Source of the DNA: SG8-30 sp037443885
GTDB lineage: Bacteria > Pseudomonadota > Gammaproteobacteria > Steroidobacterales > Steroidobacteraceae
DNA: 16,888 bases
Direction: 5' to 3'
Assembly: GCA_037443885.1 (NCBI GenBank)
Contig: JBBINN010000055.1
Location: 1 to 16,888 of the forward strand
In this document: positions 15,425 to 16,888 of the stretch, in pieces
Numbering within the stretch: position 1 is the first letter of the stretch
How the letters are laid out: each line of letters begins with the position of its first letter
Program-made: the position numbers and the translations under genes
Notes under the pieces: model-generated
Told to the model about the DNA's origin: nothing
Seen by the model: only the letters and a program-made list of their open reading frames with translations
Database searches by the model: none

Positions 15425-15724
15425 TCATGTTGCAGCAGGCGAAATCTCGCGAGCGATTCGTTTGCCATTGGCGATCTCCGCGACCCGCAGGTCGTAGGCT
15501 GTCTGGAGATTCAGCCAGGACCGCGCGTCGCCGCCGAAGTAACGAGCCAGCCGCATCGCCGTGTCCGCGGAGACCCCCCGACGCCCGCGCACGACGTCGT
15601 TGATCCGCGGCGCAGGGACGTTCAGCGCCTTCGCCAGGGCATTGGCACTCAGGCCCAGCGGGACCATGAACTCCTCACGGATCACCTCGCCAGGATGAAC
15701 AGGTCGCATGCCATTCTTGGACAT
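15425..15724 (-). CDS. higA: HigA-type antitoxin
   Basis: Antitoxin of 99 aa with the HigA signature RPVHPGEVIREEFMVPLGLS, then ANALAKALNVPAPRINDVVRG. This is an Xre-type helix-turn-helix at about residues 20-60, followed by SADTAMRLARYFGGDARSWLNLQ. It binds and neutralises HigB and represses the operon. The ATG at 15724 is preferred because GAGGTG, overlapping the higB stop codon, lies six nt upstream. A GTG at 15733 is possible. The gap to higB is 10 nt, so the two are translationally coupled. It appears intact. Confidence 0.92.
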   Translation of the reverse strand: MSKNGMRPVHPGEVIREEFMVPLGLSANALAKALNVPAPRINDVVRGRRGVSADTAMRLARYFGGDARSWLNLQTAYDLRVAEIANGKRIAREISPAAT

Positions 15725-15734
15725 CTTGTTCACC

Positions 15735-16013
15735 TCAGTGGTAGTCGACTATTTCCACGTCCGCCGGGCCATCGTCGGCCCAACGGAAGCACATCCTGAG
15801 CTGGTCGTTGATCCGGATGCTGTGCTGGCCTTTCCGATCACCGCGCAGCGCCTCCAACCGGTTGCCAGGCGGTGATCGCAGGAACTCCAGGGTGTGTGCA
15901 GCATCGAGCATCGCGAGCTTGCGCGCAGCGACGGTCGCGATCGACGAGAAGCGTCTCGACCTGCCGGTCTCGAAGAAGCGCCGCGTCTCCACGCAACGGA
16001 AGCTCTTGATCAC
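15735..16013 (-). CDS. higB: HigB-type (RelE/ParE superfamily) toxin
   Basis: Protein of 92 aa, the usual full length of HigB. It contains the family signature PPGNRLEALRGDRKGQHSIR followed by INDQLRMCFRW and the C-terminal ADVEIVDYH. HigB proteins are ribosome-dependent mRNA endonucleases of the RelE fold. The toxin gene comes first, then the antitoxin, the hallmark order of higBA. The start is GTG at 16013 (V-I-K-S-F), without a clear ribosome site; it may be nearly leaderless. All core residues appear present, so the pair is likely functional despite the decayed surroundings. Confidence 0.92.
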   Translation of the reverse strand: MIKSFRCVETRRFFETGRSRRFSSIATVAARKLAMLDAAHTLEFLRSPPGNRLEALRGDRKGQHSIRINDQLRMCFRWADDGPADVEIVDYH

Positions 16014-16021
16014 TCGACTAG

Positions 16022-16048
16022 CCTATAACGGTTAACGTTAAACATCAA
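16022..16048 (-). promoter_or_regulatory. higBA promoter/operator region
   Basis: On the minus strand TATAGG (16022-16027) can serve as a -10. A TTGATG-like -35 sits 15 nt upstream (16043-16048), a short spacer. The spacer holds the perfect palindrome TTAACGTTAA (16032-16041), a likely HigA binding site. The start codon at 16013 follows almost at once. Confidence 0.45.
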
Positions 16049-16115
16049 TTTTGCCGAGCCACGGCCAGTCCGACCACAGGACGCCGCGAGCGTGCGCTGC
16101 CCAGCCCGAAACGGC

Positions 16116-16137
16116 GAAGGGCCCCGAGGGGCCCTTC
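16116..16137. terminator. Strong GC hairpin, possible bidirectional terminator
   Basis: GAAGGGCCCC, centre GA, GGGGCCCTTC: a perfect 10-bp inverted repeat. On the minus strand it is followed by GCCGTTTCG, on the plus strand by CAGGTCTTTG, so T-tracts are weak. It lies downstream of the PhoX remnant and upstream of higBA, and could end a transcript from the right. Confidence 0.5.
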
Positions 16138-16155
16138 CAGGTCTTTGAATCAAGA

Positions 16156-16186
16156 TGGAGCGGCTGCCGCGAATCGACCCCACGTG
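16156..16186 (-). other. tRNA 3'-end-like relic (possible attachment site remnant)
   Basis: On the minus strand the sequence runs CACGTGGGGTCGATTCGCGG then CAGCCGCTCCA. This resembles a T-arm (GGGTTCGATTCC) and CCA-ended acceptor strand. The T-stem does not pair and the first T of the loop is G, and no 5' half of a tRNA or tmRNA is visible, so it is not a working gene. Such fragments often mark integration ends of genomic islands. This is a tentative reading. Confidence 0.3.
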
Positions 16187-16267
16187 TGTCGCACTGCTGC
16201 ATTCGCCAGATCAGTCGCTTGCAGATGGTGACCTTCTCGCGTGTGATCGGGGTGTGAAATCGCGGAC

Positions 16268-16412
16268 TCACGTCCCGATCGGCCCGCCGTCCTTTTTGCG
16301 GATCGCCACCGTGGCCGAGCGCGGCCGCCCGTCGGGCCGGAAATCCGGCCAGTTCGAGTACTTCCTAGGGTCCGCAGGGTTGCTGTGCAGGTTGGGGACC
16401 TCGAGGCCGTCG
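16268..16412 (-). pseudogene. C-terminal remnant of a PhoX-type (DUF839) phosphatase
   Basis: The minus-strand frame ending at the TGA at 16268-16270 encodes SNPADPRKYSNWPDFRPDGR, then PRSATVAIRKKDGGPIGT. This resembles the C-terminal end of PhoX-family alkaline phosphatases (S-x-W-P-D... RPRSATV-x-I-R+-DGG-x-IG). About 45 residues fit. Upstream the frame is closed by a TAA near 16430, and no earlier PhoX sequence is present, so more than 500 residues are missing. Sequence across the break belongs to a LysR gene on the other strand. I know the family pattern from memory; a profile search would settle it. Confidence 0.65.
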
Positions 16413-16888
16413 CTGCGCGATGCCCTCGATTACCCGCTGATCCAGGTTTCCCGCCTGCCTCCGCGCGCGCTCAAGCCTCTGCTCGAGTTCCTCGGGGCAT
16501 CCTCGAAAACGGACCCGCCGCATCCCGTTCACGCGATCGACTGCCCCACGGTCCCGCTCGCCGTCAGCACGGTGCTCGGGTCCGATGCCGTGATGATAGC
16601 TTCGCTCGGCATGGTGAAACGCGAGCTCGAGCTGGGCCTCGTGATGCCCCTCTTCCACGAGAGCTGGATGCACACCAACTGGGCGTTCATGAAGCTGCGT
16701 CATCGCTCGCTGGGTCCGGCGGCACCCGAGCTACTGAAATGCCTGCGCGCCGCCTTTGCCGCGAGCGCGGCGGAAGAAGCAGCCCTCGAGCAGGAATGGG
16801 CCACTCGCCTGCCGCAGCGCGCGGTTCAGCCAAAGGCCCGCACCTTGAAGACGCCGGCCAAGCCGCCCGGCAACCGGTCGCGAGCAGC
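16401..16888 (+). pseudogene. 5'-truncated LysR-family regulator, substrate-binding domain (runs off window)
   Basis: The plus-strand frame from about 16401 to the window end encodes SLRDALDYPLIQVSRLPPRA, later IDCPTVPLAVSTVLGSDAVM, SLGMVKRELELGLVMPLF and WMHTNWAFMKLRHRSLGPAA. This is the C-terminal half of a LysR-type effector-binding domain, about 160 residues. A Lys/Pro/Arg-rich tail follows and no stop is seen before 16888. The N-terminal winged helix and the first half of the effector domain are missing; in their place lies the PhoX tail on the opposite strand. The frame stays open upstream but encodes nothing LysR-like. Without a DNA-binding domain it cannot act as a normal regulator. 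Confidence 0.65.

Noticed and set aside
16038..16271. 77-codon minus-strand frame
   Set aside because: It runs through the hairpin and the tRNA-like relic, lacks a ribosome site, and resembles no family I know.
16365..16703. 112-codon minus-strand frame
   Set aside because: The plus strand here reads as a LysR effector-binding domain. The minus frame has no recognisable motif.

Overview
The window is uniformly GC-rich and has dense, long antisense ORF shadows. The gene set is decaheme outer-membrane-type cytochromes, HDOD signalling, an S9 peptidase, a LysR regulator and proteobacterial toxin-antitoxin pairs. This points to a Gram-negative proteobacterium, most likely a high-GC gamma- or betaproteobacterium able to move electrons across its envelope. 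The taxonomy is inferred from gene content only.

Left part (11-5299, minus strand): two paralogous OmcA/MtrC-type decaheme c-type cytochrome lipoproteins. Each has a lipoprotein signal, a short collagen-like Gly-X-Y stalk, and two pentaheme clusters separated by a beta domain. They are separated by a rho-independent terminator, so they are probably separate transcription units. No mtrA/mtrB-type porin partner lies in the window. A perfect 12-bp inverted repeat lies upstream of the second cytochrome, in the region shared with a divergent NTF2/SnoaL-like gene (5503-5859).

Middle (5883-7889, minus strand): a toxin-antitoxin island. A RES-type toxin overlaps an Xre/MbcA/ParS-type antitoxin, with a recognisable promoter and AT-rich palindromic operator. 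Directly upstream is a second two-gene module: a small HicA-like protein with a cysteine cluster, followed by a helix-turn-helix protein. A near-perfect 24-bp palindrome overlaps its promoter. This second module is the best candidate for an under-described system.

Then come a coproporphyrinogen-III-oxidase-like radical SAM enzyme (minus), and, divergently, a secreted S9 peptidase and an aldehyde dehydrogenase (plus). A convergent HDOD signalling protein follows.

Right part (13989-16888) is a decaying, accessory-looking region. It has a DUF1254/DUF1214 pseudogene with two apparent internal deletions, a frameshift and a stop. It also has an intact higBA pair, a strong hairpin, a tRNA-3'-end-like relic, the last part of a PhoX-type phosphatase on the minus strand, and, butting against it, a 5'-truncated LysR regulator on the plus strand that runs off the window. 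This patchwork suggests a recombination or integration hotspot.
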